A DNA stretch of 64,000 nt from Okapia johnstoni (GCA_024291935.2 CM044320.1:27868001-27932000), one strand, 5' to 3'; positions 35,420 to 45,662 are shown, counted from the stretch's first letter. Numbers and translations are program-made. Notes: generated by a model not told the origin, from the sequence alone.

Positions 35420-35780
35420 TGGTCTTAGCTGTCCACTTTTTAGTTTTATTTCCATATTGTTTTGTTGTTGTTGTTTTTATTGTTGTAAGAACACTTAACA
35501 CGAGATCTACCGTCTTAAATGTCTAAGGACACAGTGTAGTATTGTTAACATAAATGCAATGTTATACAGCAGATCTCTAGAACTTATTCACCTTGTGCAA
35601 CTGGAACTTTATACTTGTTGAACAGTAGCTCTCCATTTCCCCCTGCTCCAAGCCCCAGAAAACTACCATTTGGCTCTGTTTCTAGAAGTTCAATTATTTT
35701 AGGTACTACATGTAAGTGGAATCACTCAGTATTTGTCCTTCTGTGACTGGCTGATTATTTCTTGTAGCATAACTTCATCC
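35420..35780 (-). mobile_element. Old L1 3'-UTR fragment
   Basis: TTGAACAGTAGCTCTCCATTT, CCATTTGGCTCTGTTTCTAG, GTAAGTGGAATCACTCAGTA and TAGCATAACTTCATCC are reverse L1M-type text. Confidence 0.7.
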
Positions 35781-35781
35781 T

Positions 35782-35988
35782 TGGGCTTCCCAGTGGCTCA
35801 GTGGTAAAGAATCCACCTGCCAATGCAGGAGATAAGGATTCAATCTCTGGGTTGGGAAGATACCCTGGAGAAGGAAATGGCAACCCACTCCAGTATTCTT
35901 GCCTGGGAAATCCCATGGACAGAGGAGCCTGGGTCCCTGGGGTCAATAAGAGTTGGAGATGGCTTAGCAACTAAACAACAACAAACCT
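35782..35988 (+). mobile_element. Bov-tA SINE
   Basis: GGGCTTCCCAGTGGCTCAG through CAACTAAACAACAACAAAC, placed at the end of the L1 fragment. Confidence 0.92.
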
Positions 35989-36112
35989 CCTCCATTGCAT
36001 GTGGAGCTAAAACTCCTCAGGTCTTCAATGACTCAAACCCCTAATTGGTACCAGCCATCCTTCCTGGTCTTTCCTTCCTTTGTATTTCAGGAACAATCTT
36101 TAAGAGGAAGGT

Positions 36113-36517
36113 TGTCAGGAGACGTTCAACTTTAAGGGATCCAATATGTTGCATTTTCTTCCTTTGTGTGCCATTTCTCAAGGACTCTCTGTTCCTTATC
36201 AGTTCCTGGAATACAGGAAGGAGCAGAGATGCACGCAGTTCTCAGGACTGAGATCATGGGAAAGAGCACCTGCTTGGATTCCCTTCAGTGACTCCCTTCA
36301 GTGACCTTTTATTTACAGGACTATCCATTTTGTTGCAACTGATGGAATTTCTTCCTTAATGGCTGAGTAATCATTTTATTGAAGAAATATAAGCATGCAT
36401 TTCTGCAAATAAGGTACCCTTATTTCACTCAAGACTCGAGTCCCCCGCGTGCTTCTTTTCTTCACCTTCTTTTCGTCGACTCCAGTCCCCAGGTCCTGGT
36501 CTGTAAAGACCATAACA
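36113..36517 (+). mobile_element. 5' LTR of the provirus
   Basis: 405 bases from TGTCAGGAGACG to GACCATAACA, with TG...CA ends. Its twin is at 44169. Near 36408 the expected AATAAA reads AATAAG, and the TATA-like element (near 36385) reads AAATATAA. It also carries a short tandem duplication of CCCTTCAGTGACT near 36280-36308 that the 3' LTR lacks. Confidence 0.93.
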
Positions 36518-36519
36518 AG

Positions 36520-36537
36520 TGGCATCCAAACAGGGAC
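36520..36537 (+). promoter_or_regulatory. Primer-binding site, tRNA-Lys type
   Basis: TGGCATCCAAACAGGGAC, two bases after the LTR, matches the 18-base site for tRNA-Lys3 except for three transition-type differences in the middle. This supports class II/lentivirus-like priming and, with the rest of the provirus, a betaretroviral origin. Confidence 0.8.
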
Positions 36538-36650
36538 CTGCAGAATGCCCTTGGTAAGCGGACAGAGTGACTGTGGAACTACGGATGTCGCTAAGTGTGG
36601 GAATATGGGACAAACAGCTGGAAAGGCCCACCACTTTTCTACTTTACTTC

Positions 36651-36947
36651 CGCGGCTGTTTGCTGCTGCTGCTGCTGCTGCTGCTAAGTCGTTTCAGTCG
36701 TGTCCGACTCTGTGCGACCCCATAGACAGCAGCCCACCAGGCTCCGCCGTCCCTGGGATTCTCCAGGCAAGAATACTGGAGTGGGTTGCCATTTCCTTCT
36801 CCAATGCATGAAAGTGAAAAGTGAAAATGAAGTCTCTCAGTCGTGTCCAACTCTTCGCAACCCCATGGACTGTAGCCTACCAGGCTCCTCTGTCCATGGG
36901 ATTTTCCAGGCAAGAGTACTGGAGTGTGTTGTCATTTCCTTCTCCAT
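36651..36947 (-). mobile_element. Bov-A2 SINE in gag
   Basis: Dimeric Bov-A2 in reverse orientation, with (GCT)n at its left edge. It is flanked by the 11-bp duplication TACTTTACTTC (36640-36650 and 36948-36958), so it inserted into an existing gag sequence. Confidence 0.92.
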
Positions 36948-37201
36948 TACTTTACTTCATCATTTATTTAAAGTTCAAGGACTTTCGGTTTCGCATCAAC
37001 GAATAGAGGCTTATCTCCAAACGGTGGTTGAACATAATCCCTGGTTCCCCAATGAAGACAGTTCCAATTTAAAAATTTGGAACCAGATTTAAAAAAATAT
37101 TAAACGAGCCTCAAGACAGGGAAAAAATATTCCAATAGATTTCTTGCCCTTATAGGCTCTTATTAAAGCTGTAATTCTGCCATTTCAAGGTAATTCTAGC
37201 T

Positions 37202-37215
37202 CCCCCCCCCCCCCC
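37202..37215 (+). repeat. Poly-C homopolymer in gag
   Basis: About 14 consecutive C bases directly after TCTAGCT. Such a run is unstable and displaces the gag frame; exact length may be affected by sequencing. Confidence 0.9.
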
Positions 37216-37685
37216 GATATTTGACAACAGGCGAAACACTTGTTACATGTATGTGAATTAGATGATGAAACTTTACAAAAGGTTTAATTAAAACAACATA
37301 AAATATTCCAAAATTTTCCCACCAGCCTGCCCCCAATGCTCCTCCTCCTCCTCTTACAATGGACACAAAACCAAAAGTCCCCTCGATTCAAAAACAAGAT
37401 GACCCTGACGATGATTCTTCTGAGGCTCTTTTTGACACTAAGGCTGACAATACTTTTCTTGATGACAATGATAAGCCTTTGGCACACACTCATATTTATA
37501 AAAAAAAAAAATACTTTCCACTCATTCTCCTTCACAACGAAGGCTTTCTGAGTTATTGGCTTTGCAATCTCAAATCTCTGAGGCCAATGGTTTCTCTGCT
37601 CTTCCTGCTTTGAAAAATACTAAAGCCCAAGGACAAATAATACCTCAATACGAAGACATTGATTTTTCTCACATGCAACAGATGA

Positions 37686-37965
37686 TGGAGAAGGCAATGG
37701 CACTCCACTCCAGTATTCTTGCCTGGAAAATCCCATGGACAGAGGAGCCTGGTAGGCTGCAGTCCATGGGGTCGCTAAGAGCTGGACACGACTGAGCGAC
37801 TTCACTTTCACTTTTCCCTTTCATGCACTGGAGAAGGAAATGGCAACCCACTCCAGTATTCTTGCCTGGAGAATCCCAGGGATGGCGGAGCCTGGTGGGC
37901 TGCCGTCTATAGGGTCGCACAGAGTCGGACATGACTGAAGCGACTTAGCAGCAGTAGCAGCAGCA
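37686..37965 (+). mobile_element. Bov-A2 SINE in gag
   Basis: Dimeric Bov-A2 in forward orientation ending in (AGC)n, flanked by the 11-bp duplication GCAACAGATGA (37675-37685 and 37966-37976). It is a second independent hit on gag, opposite in orientation to the copy at 36651. Confidence 0.93.
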
Positions 37966-38204
37966 GCAACAGATGAAAAAAGCTGTAACTATGTATGGCC
38001 CTCATTTGCCTTTTACTAAACAACGTTTAAATGCTATGGCATCTTCTATTTGAAATTTTGTTCCTTATGATTGGCGACTTTTGATAAGGGCTCTTCTTAA
38101 ACCAAGAGTATATCTTCAATGGACAGTGTGGTTTCAGGATGTGGCCTGAGATCGTGCCAATTTTAATGCTCGAGCTGGTGCTCCCCAAAACAGAATTACT
38201 TTTG

Positions 38205-39050
38205 AAATGTTAATCAGTACAGGACAACTTGATGCTATAGAAGCTCAAATACAAAGCCATCCTTGGTGGAAAACTATTTTGACTGTAGTAATTGTAGGCA
38301 TCTTATTCTTGCTCTTTGCTTTTTATATCTGTAACTATATATCTTTGTATCTGTGTGGCTTGAACTTTGTATCTAAGTGGCTTAGGCATTTAAGTTACAA
38401 GTGATTGTTCATACTCCGTTTCCACTGCCTCTAGCTATTACTCAGGGCCCCTGGATCAGAGACCCTCAATATGAGGATAAGGAGAATATGTTGCCTCAAC
38501 AATTTAGGGTCTACACCCCTTCCCAGCAGGAAGAAGTTACAGAACGATTTCTCCACCCCTTTCCCTGGCAACCATATTCTCCTAAAAGCAGGAGGAAATG
38601 ATAGAGCTAAAGCTTAGGCAGGCAGTCCAGGGCCCTGTAAGTAGGAGGCAAACATTCTCACTCATGTTTTCCTTAAGCCTTGTGCAACAATGTATCTTGC
38701 CAAAGAGCTTACCTTTCTAATGATTACACAGCACAATGTCTTACTCATAGAAATGCTTTTCTTAAGATACATGTTAATGATTATGATTGCAACAAATCTT
38801 GCCTGGGAACCTATATCCCAAGAGTTGTACCCCTGATTACACAGCAACAGTACGTCTTTCCCAGAGACATTATCTGCAACCTGTTCTCCCCGGCAAATCT
38901 TGTACTAAAGTTATCTCAGGATGTATGTCTTGGGAAAGGGCCTAATAGAATTCTTACAACGTTGAGGTATTCTTTTCATCTATTCTCAGCAGCTAGTTGA
39001 GAAATATATAAGGTCCCACTTAAACTAATGAGGCAGATACTCTTTCTACC
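38205..39050 (+). other. Unexplained provirus-internal block with a membrane-segment frame
   Basis: Between capsid-like gag and the dUTPase, where capsid end and nucleocapsid should be, I see no zinc knuckle (C-x2-C-x4-H-x4-C). Instead 38207-38404 is open and, after capsid-like residues, runs SHPWWKTILTVVIVGILFLL and on for a further ten or so apolar residues: a clear transmembrane helix. 38386-38601 is open one frame away, overlapping by four bases, and encodes a proline-rich segment ending SPKSRRK. 38680-39000 is a third open stretch (106 codons from ATG) with seven cysteines. A helix plus a tail resembles the end of an envelope TM subunit, but it differs from this provirus's own TM. It may be a recombined env fragment, an accessory frame or foreign DNA. 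I do not recognise it. Confidence 0.5.
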
Positions 39051-39059
39051 CCCTCAAGC

Positions 39060-39333
39060 CTTCAGCCTTTTACTTGGCTAATCTAGTTTGACTTCTAAAG
39101 GAATTACTGTTCACACTGGAATAATTGATTCAGATTATAAGGGAGAAATTCAAATTATGATGTCATCTCAGATACTATGGCAATTCAAAAAGGGGGACAA
39201 AATTGCCCAACTACTTCTTTTACCTTGCATTTCTGTTAACTCCTCTAATGATATACAGACATGTGGATTTGGTAATACTGATCAAAAACAATCCTTATGG
39301 ACATCAATAGTATCTAAATGTACACAAATATAA
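39060..39333 (+). pseudogene. dUTPase domain of the pro gene
   Basis: The frame from 39088 reads TSKGITVHTGIIDSDYKGEI near its start and WQFKKGDKIAQLLLLPC further on, the substrate-binding and trimer motifs of retroviral dUTPases, which hydrolyse dUTP. A TAA near 39332 ends it. A stop just before 39088 (near 39080) separates it from upstream sequence. Presence of dUTPase upstream of protease is typical of betaretroviruses. Confidence 0.85.
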
Positions 39334-39548
39334 ATATCAAAATTAATGACAAAAGATTTTCTGGTCTTGATACTGGATCCAATATTACCATTATTTCCAA
39401 ATATTTATGGCCCAAATCTTGGCCTTTATAAAAAATTTCTTGCCAAATTGCAAGAATATCTCAAACCAAAGTACAAGAGATTTATCAAAATGTCCAAATA
39501 TATCCATATGAGAGACCAAAAGGCCAGCCTACAACATTACAATCTTAT
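39334..39548 (+). pseudogene. Retroviral aspartic protease remnant
   Basis: A frame shifted relative to the dUTPase encodes FSGLDTGSNITIIS near 39358, where the catalytic DTG triad is followed by SNIT rather than the usual A-D-I-T pattern. The residues before DTG also lack one of the usual leucines. Frames change again before the RT. Short, but position and motif agree with protease. Confidence 0.7.
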
Positions 39549-40689
39549 GTGATAGATGCACCCCTTAATTTAATAGGAAGAGATTTACTTATTTCCACAT
39601 TTTTCCTAGGGGCCGCTGCTCATTTAATAAACAATACAATTATTAAAGTAACTTGGGAAAATGATGAGCCTCTTTGGACAGAACAATCGCCCCTTACAAA
39701 AAAGAAATTAGAGGCTACTAAAGAACTTACAGATACACAATTAAAATTAAAACATATTGAGGAATATTATTCCCTTGGAATTCTCCCATTTTCATGATGA
39801 AGAAGAAAAAAATCTAACAAATGGCATCTTTTAACAGACCTTCAAAAGGTTAATGCATCCATGAAACCTATGGGTGCATTACAACCAAGAATTCCATCAC
39901 CTACCACTATTCCTCAAAACTGGCATATCATTATTATAGATTTCCAAGACTGCTTTTTTACTATGCCTTTACACCTTCTAGACCGAGAGAGATTTGCTTT
40001 CTCTCTCTCTTATCCTAATCATATCGGGCCTCACAAATGGTATCAATGGACTATATTGCCTCAAGGAACGATGAATTCTCCCACCATATGTTGATATTAT
40101 GTAGCCAAAGCTCTTGAACCTATAAGAAAATAACTTCCTAACTTTCTTGTTATTCACTATATAGATAATATAATTGTTTTCAACTCCATCTGTTTTAGAA
40201 ACTCAACAGATATTTGACATAACTCAACAATGCTTAAAAGCTTCTAGATTAATCATTGCCCCTAAAAAGATTCAAACATCTACACCTTACTATTACTTAA
40301 GATTTGTTGTTACTGCCCAACTAACCAGATTCATGTTAATAAATTATCAACCTTGAATGATTTTCAAAAACTTTTAGGCAATAGATTGGATTAGACCCTC
40401 TTTAGACGTTACAAATTATCAACTGACTAATTTATTTAACACTTTAAAAAGAAATCCCAATTTAAATAGCCCTTGTTCACTTTCACAAGGGACACAAAAA
40501 AAACTCTATTTAATACAAAATAAATTATAAAAATAGTTTCTTACTCGTATTAGACTTGATTTACCTCTAGAGTTATTTATACTCCCCTTTCTCCATTCTC
40601 TCACAAGACTTCTTACCCAACAAGAACACCCGAAGGAATGGATCTATACCCATTTTAAAGGGACGAGGTCACTTACACCCTATCTTGAT
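39549..40689 (+). pseudogene. Reverse transcriptase remnant (pol)
   Basis: Several open pieces carry class II RT motifs: a lead-in region (WENDEPLWTEQSPLTKKKL near 39655), ALQPRIPSPTTIP near 39878, IIIIDFQDCFFTMPL (motif A) near 39930 and LPQGTMNSPTIC (motif B) near 40060, which is followed at once by a TGA. The catalytic box near 40158 reads YIDN in place of YIDD, losing the second aspartate. Downstream connection sequence is shredded by stops. No functional enzyme is possible. Confidence 0.88.
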
Positions 40690-41613
40690 TTGATCACTCT
40701 AATAATCATCAATGGGAGAAATAGAACTAAGACTCTAATTGGCTCCAATCCTCATAAAATTGCTATACCTATTAATAAATATCAATTTGAGAATACACTA
40801 CAAACTTTTACCAATTTCCAAATAGCCTTTATGGAATATTTTGGAGAAATTTCATTTCATTATCCTTCTAAAAAACTCTGGAATTTCTTCAAAAATACTG
40901 AATTTATTATCTCTCACATTGTCACATCACAACCTCAAGCTGTTTTCTATATAGATGGGACTAAAAACGCCAAAGCCTCATTCTGGTCTCTCAAAGAATA
41001 TAATGTCTTTTATACCAAATTTCATTCTGCTCAACAAAACGAATTATATACTCTTATTCAAGTAATTCACCTACATCCTTACCCTATTAATATAGTCTCT
41101 GACTCCTTATATTCAGTTTTTATATTAAGAAATATAGAAACCTCTATTATAAATTCCAATCAACCTATTATTCAACAACTTTTTCTCAAACTACAGTCTC
41201 TTATTACAGACCGCACTTCCCCCATTTATATTACCCATATTCGAACACATTCCTGCCTTCCTGGCCCTATGACTCATGGTAATAAACAAGCTGATAAACT
41301 TGTTTCTTTTGCTACTCCCAAGGAACAACATGCTCTATTGCACAATAATGGTGGCTCCTTACACCAAATTTTAAAAATTCCATACCACCACGCTAAAGAA
41401 ATCATTAATAATTGCTCTACTTGTAGACCCCTACATCTTCGACCCATTGCACAAGATGTTAATCCTCGAGGATTACACCCCAATAAATTATTGCAAATGA
41501 ATGTAATTCATTGCCCTGAACTTTCTCCATCTTCTTTCATGTTTGTATCAACACAAATTCTTCTTTTATATGGGCCACACCTCTTCAAGGTGAGGCTACA
41601 TGACACTTTATAA
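40690..41613 (+). pseudogene. RNase H and integrase N-terminal part (longest surviving pol frame)
   Basis: A 307-codon open stretch. RNase H acidic residues are all visible: FYIDGTKN, QQNELYTL, IVSDSLYS and NKQADKL. They are followed by the integrase zinc-binding segment (HNNGGSLH... to ...CSTC), an HHCC-type finger. The first integrase catalytic aspartate is replaced: the motif reads QMNVIHC where a D is expected in place of N. The frame is lost near 41560-41613, in the middle of the integrase core, so the enzyme is split. This frame has survived by chance rather than by evident selection. Confidence 0.88.
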
Positions 41614-41639
41614 CCTACCTATTAGCTTGTTTTTCAATA

Positions 41640-42284
41640 ATGGGAATTCCCAACTCCATAAAAACAGACAATGGCCCTGCCTATACTTCTAGGCAATTCA
41701 AGCAATTTTTACAATCTTTTTCTATTAAGCATATTACAGACATTCCTTACAATCCACAAACACAGGACATAACTGAACGAACACATCACACACTAAAACT
41801 ACAAATAAAAAAATTTAAAAAGGGGGAATACACAGGAACATTTCTATCTTCCTTGTCCAGAGCAGATTTTACTAGATTTCAACACTATATACTCTCTAAT
41901 CCTATAACTATTGTTAATACAGCTTTATTTGTTTTAAATTTTTTAAACTTACCGCAAGGAGATATCTTGACACAAGCAGAAAAACATTTCAAGGCATTGA
42001 AGGATACCTCTCTTCCTCTGCCCTGTTGGTATCAAGATGGGCTAACTAAGCAATGGAAATCTGGGAAATTAATCTTACAGGGAAAGGGGTATGCTTGTAT
42101 TTCTCCAGATGGATCCAACAAACTCAATTGGCTTCCTCTTCAGAAGGTCCACCCCAGGGGAGCCTCCGGTGTTCAAAATAAAGACAAAAAGACAGAACCC
42201 CCAGGAGGAAGAAATTCCAATACAGGCCATGGTGGCTCTAAAAATCTCCAAGAAGCACCGCCCTTGACGTCATTGACCTCATGA
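41640..42284 (+). pseudogene. Integrase core and C-terminal part
   Basis: A 214-codon open stretch starting MGIPNSIKTDNGPAYTS, with the second catalytic aspartate in TDNGPAY and the glutamate in DITERTHHTLK. The following segment, with WYQDGLTKQWKSGKLILQGK, matches the C-terminal DNA-binding fold. It ends in a Gly/Pro/Lys-rich tail near 42180-42284. It is separated from the upstream half by a frameshift and a stop near 41600. Confidence 0.85.
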
Positions 42285-42299
42285 TCTCCCTACTTGCAG

Positions 42300-43450
42300 A
42301 CAAGTAAAAACCCTTACTAATCAAGCTGAAAATCTGTTTTCTCAACAGGGAATGCCTTGGAATCCAGAAAATATTTTTGTTTCTATGCTTGCTTTGCTTG
42401 CTTTTGCTTCCCCTGCTCAAGCTGAATTAATTAATCATACTTACTGGGCCTATATACCCAAACCCCCTTTACTGCAGGTTGTAAAATGAACAGATAAAGG
42501 ACTGATCATACCCACCAATGACTCAGTACATATGCCTCCTCCTTGGAGCTTGGAGGGGCCCTCTCATCCTGAGAAAGAAGGAAGACTAATTAATATTTCT
42601 CTAGGGTATGAAGTCCTTCCGCTATGCAGGGGTCCAGCAGAATTATGCATTAACATTAGCCAACAAACATGGGCTTTCGTTCTGCCTCCAAAGAAGAACT
42701 TTCGGGCATTGCTTGGACTGTTTACTGCCCTTTCTTTCTATGAGAACCATGTCAACACTACTGAAACTCTAGGAAAAGGACAAAAATCATTATGCAAATG
42801 GTTTACATATAAGAACTTTAAATATACTCATGTTCATTGGGACAGATGTCAAGCTAAATCAGGAAAATTAATGTTTGTGGCCAATTATACCATTGATGAT
42901 TGGGGACCCCATGGTATATGGTTGTCTAACTGCTCAGGTGATATTAACAACACTGTATGTGATTATGCTACTCAAGTAGCATAGAAGGTTACTAATACCA
43001 CGATGGAATATTACCATGACAAAGGACTTCTTGGCTGGCTTGATGGTGGAATGGCACCCGTTGCCCTCAAATCGTCCTCAATAAATGGATTGGGCCTGAA
43101 CAATGGGAATCTGGAAACTTGCCACGAGCACCAAAGAACTTGGAACTTGGACTAGATATTTTATGGGGACTAATCGTAGTCATAGGAACTATTCCTTTTG
43201 TTATAATCATTCATATTTCATACAAGCTTATGTTCCCCTTCCTTTTGTTATAGCTATAGGGAACTTACAGTTTAATAAGACTTTATGTTCTATGACATGT
43301 ATAGATTGCAAATTATATACTTGTCTTAATTCCTCTGTTTCTTTGAAAAACGAATCCCTTTTTATTCTTTGATCTCGACGTAATCTATGTTACCAGTAGA
43401 TCTCCAACGACCCTGGGAAGAGGGTCCAAAGGCAGGACTTGCCTCCCGGC
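42300..43450 (+). pseudogene. env surface subunit (SU) remnant
   Basis: Begins with a leader-like hydrophobic stretch near 42385-42420 (FVSMLALLAFASPAQA) and continues into SU-like sequence with several sequons and cysteines. The first stop is the TGA near 42487. The longest open part, 42532-42984, contains LCINISQQTWAFVLPP and ends at a TAG near 42982. A further open part is 43103-43372. The sequence is too broken to fold or be displayed. Confidence 0.75.
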
Positions 43451-44150
43451 CACTTACTAAATTACTTCAGTGATCTAAATGATTCATTGGATGGTTAATT
43501 TTTGGCATTTTGGGATTAATAGCCATTTGCACTACTGCCACTGTCACAGGCATTGCTTTACAAACCTCAATTCAAACACACAACTTTATTCAAAATTGGA
43601 CCAAAGATGCTCATACTATGTGGACCACTCAGGCTCAGATAAATGAGGAAGTTCAAGATGAAATACAGGAAATAAAAACAGCCATCCAATGGGTCGGAGA
43701 TCAACTAATAGATTAACAAAAACAAGTTATACTAAAATGTGACTGGAATTCTACTCAATTTTATATTACCCTTGTTTGGTTCAACTCTACTACCTACAAT
43801 TGGGAACAAATCAAATTTCATTTGCAAAACATGCATGATAATGCTTCCTTATATGTACAATTATTGCAAAAGGAAATCTTTGAAACCTTCTCTAACAGTC
43901 TACCCTCTTCCAACAATTTGGAAACCTTAGCTGAACAGCTAGCTGATCAATTATCTGGGCTAGATCCTTGAGGATGGTTTCAAAGCATTACATATAGTAT
44001 TGGATCTGGAGCTGTAATGCTGATAATTATCCTGGTGATTATATTTGTAGTATATCAATGCTTTTCAACTAAAATTGTTCAAACTAAACAAACTCAATTG
44101 GTCAGGGCCTTTTTCACAAAAAGTATCTACAGTTACCCCCAATTATGAAA
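43451..44150 (+). pseudogene. env transmembrane subunit (TM) remnant
   Basis: Fusion-peptide-like sequence FIGWLIFGILGLIAICTTAT begins near 43483. A TGA sits immediately before it, where a furin-type basic site ending in Arg would be; a CGA to TGA change would explain it. Next come a helical region (ALQTSIQTHNFIQNW) and a stop near 43714. The ectodomain remainder carries sequons (WNSTQF, FNSTTY). A TGA near 43969 precedes the membrane anchor (GAVMLIIILVIIFVVYQC near 44013) and a short cytoplasmic tail ending near 44147. Confidence 0.8.
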
Positions 44151-44153
44151 AAA

Positions 44154-44168
44154 TAAAAAAAGGGGAAT
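44154..44168 (+). promoter_or_regulatory. Polypurine tract
   Basis: AAAAAAAGGGGAAT immediately before the 3' LTR is the expected plus-strand primer site. Confidence 0.85.
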
Positions 44169-44567
44169 TGTCAGGGGACGTTCAACTTTAAGGGATCCAA
44201 TATGTTGCATTTTCTTCCTTTGTGTGCCATTTCTCAAGGACTCTCTGTTCCTTATCAGTTCCTGGAAAACAGGAACGAGCAGAGCTGCACACAGTTCTCA
44301 GGACTGAGATCATGGGAAAGAGCACCTGCTTGGATTCCCTTCAGTCTTCAGTGACCTTTTACTTACAGGACTATCCATTTTGTTGCAACTGATGGAATTT
44401 CATTCTTAATGGCTAAGTAATCATTTTATTGAAGATATATAAGCATGCATTTCTGCAAATAAAGTACCCTTGTTTTGCTTGAGACTTGGGTCCCCCGCGT
44501 CCTTCTTTTCTTCACCTTCTTTTCGGCGACTCCAGTCCCCAGGTCCAAGTCTGTAAAGACCATAACA
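44169..44567 (+). mobile_element. 3' LTR of the provirus
   Basis: 399 bases from TGTCAGGGGACG to GACCATAACA. It keeps TATATAA at 44436-44442 and AATAAA at 44458-44463, both altered in the 5' copy. By eye it differs from the 5' LTR at about 22 bases plus one short indel. Confidence 0.93.
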
Positions 44568-45540
44568 GAAGGTTTGCTGTTTTATTACAAAGATTGAATT
44601 GTACTTCACCAAGCAATTGAGTTCAGACTTACATCCCCAAAACTGAATTTATCTCTGGCAATGCAGAGAAAGGAAGAATTAAGAGAGGGTGTATGGTAGC
44701 AATTAGATAAAATTCTAAGTCCTGAAGGGCTGTAGTCTGGTGACTCCATTGCAATAGTGTCAGTAGAACCCCAACTAAGCCTATTCTATTTCCCCAATTA
44801 CTGGATCATTATGCTTTTTCTCTCCCTTCATCTGATTGCAATTAGGTCATCTGACCAAGTGAATCTCTAAATTGAACATTTTGAGTCTTCCTCTTAAGGA
44901 TGTTATTATGGCTATGTATGTGTCCAAAACCATCACTCACTGTCAAGGAGTCCTTCATGGCTGCCCACAGGTAAACACTCCTTTTTGTCTCCTCATCTGT
45001 TGTTTACACGTTAACACTGTGTTGTGGTGGGTCTCTGAGTCTAAACATATACTTTCAGAATACATAGATGTTGGCTCTTCTACCCAAAGCCAAAAGCATA
45101 GTGCAACAAATATCTTCAATCCATTTATGCTGAAACACATTAAAATAGAAATGCTCTTTCTTTGTTTCTCCACATGTTTGGTTGGTTCATTGGTTGTTTC
45201 CATGGGAGTCGAGATGAGAGGAGTATGGATAGATGTGGGAAAAACTATCTCAGTGAGCTTGGCAATTTTGTCAACCAATACATTTACACTTAAAGGGAAA
45301 CAGCTAATCTTTAAAGGAATTTTTGGCATACATTATTAAACATTTTAAGAGTGAATATAAAATAGCTAGATTTCAACTTTAATCACATGCTACTTCTCTG
45401 AGCAGTGCTACAACTTAATCACAGGGTGTTTCTGTTAGATTATTATAAGATCTGCTTAAAGAATCATATCCAAATCAGAGTTCTTTTGACTATGCACATT
45501 ATCACTTAAAACTCATCCTATAATTATGGTTAGATAGCAT

Positions 45541-45662
45541 CACCAAGACAATGGACATGAATTTGAGCAAACTCCGGGAGATTAGTGAAGGCCAAAGGAG
45601 CCTTGCATACAGTCCATGGGGTAGCAAAGAGTGGGCCACAACTTAGAGACTAAACAACGACT
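45541..45662 (+). mobile_element. BovB/ART2A 3' end
   Basis: GACATGAATTTGAGCAAACTC through ACTTAGAGACTAAACAACGA. Confidence 0.8.

Larger units (their letters stand above)
30691..36106. other. Intergenic flank of the provirus
   Basis: Between the listed repeats this is unique AT-rich DNA. A (TTTA)n patch lies at 32555-32580. No genes seen. Confidence 0.5.
36605..38204 (+). pseudogene. gag pseudogene (matrix to capsid), split by two SINEs
   Basis: The start ATGGGACAAACAGC at 36605 encodes MGQT, a myristoylation-type matrix N-terminus. After 46 bases it is broken by a Bov-A2 SINE (36651-36947), then resumes with matrix-like sequence (the KVQGLSVSHQRIEAYLQ block near 36970). In-frame stops occur near 37090 and 37155, and a poly-C run at 37202-37215 shifts the frame. 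An acidic Asp-rich segment follows (near 37385-37470), then a second Bov-A2 (37686-37965), then capsid-like sequence with PYDWRLLIRALLKPR near 38067 and further stops. Gag is therefore unable to produce protein. Recognisable capsid stops near 38250. Confidence 0.8.
36113..44567 (+). mobile_element. Class II (betaretrovirus-like) endogenous provirus, defective
   Basis: An 8,455-bp provirus with LTRs at both ends and the direct repeat GAAGGT immediately outside each (36107-36112 and 44568-44573), the 6-bp duplication expected of betaretroviral integrase. Internal order is primer site, gag, dUTPase/protease, pol (RT, RNase H, integrase), env, polypurine tract. The dUTPase before the protease, the Lys-type primer site and the RT sequence place it in class II (ERV-K/betaretrovirus-like). 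Every gene is interrupted by stops, frameshifts or SINE insertions, so it cannot make virus. LTR divergence is about 5-6% by eye, consistent with an insertion some ten or more million years old. It lies between SLCO1A2 and IAPP, in IAPP's orientation. Confidence 0.95.

Noticed and set aside
44872..45339. 155-codon plus-strand frame and a 124-codon antisense partner
   Set aside because: Both strands are equally open, there is no recognisable domain, codon pattern or splice context; chance.
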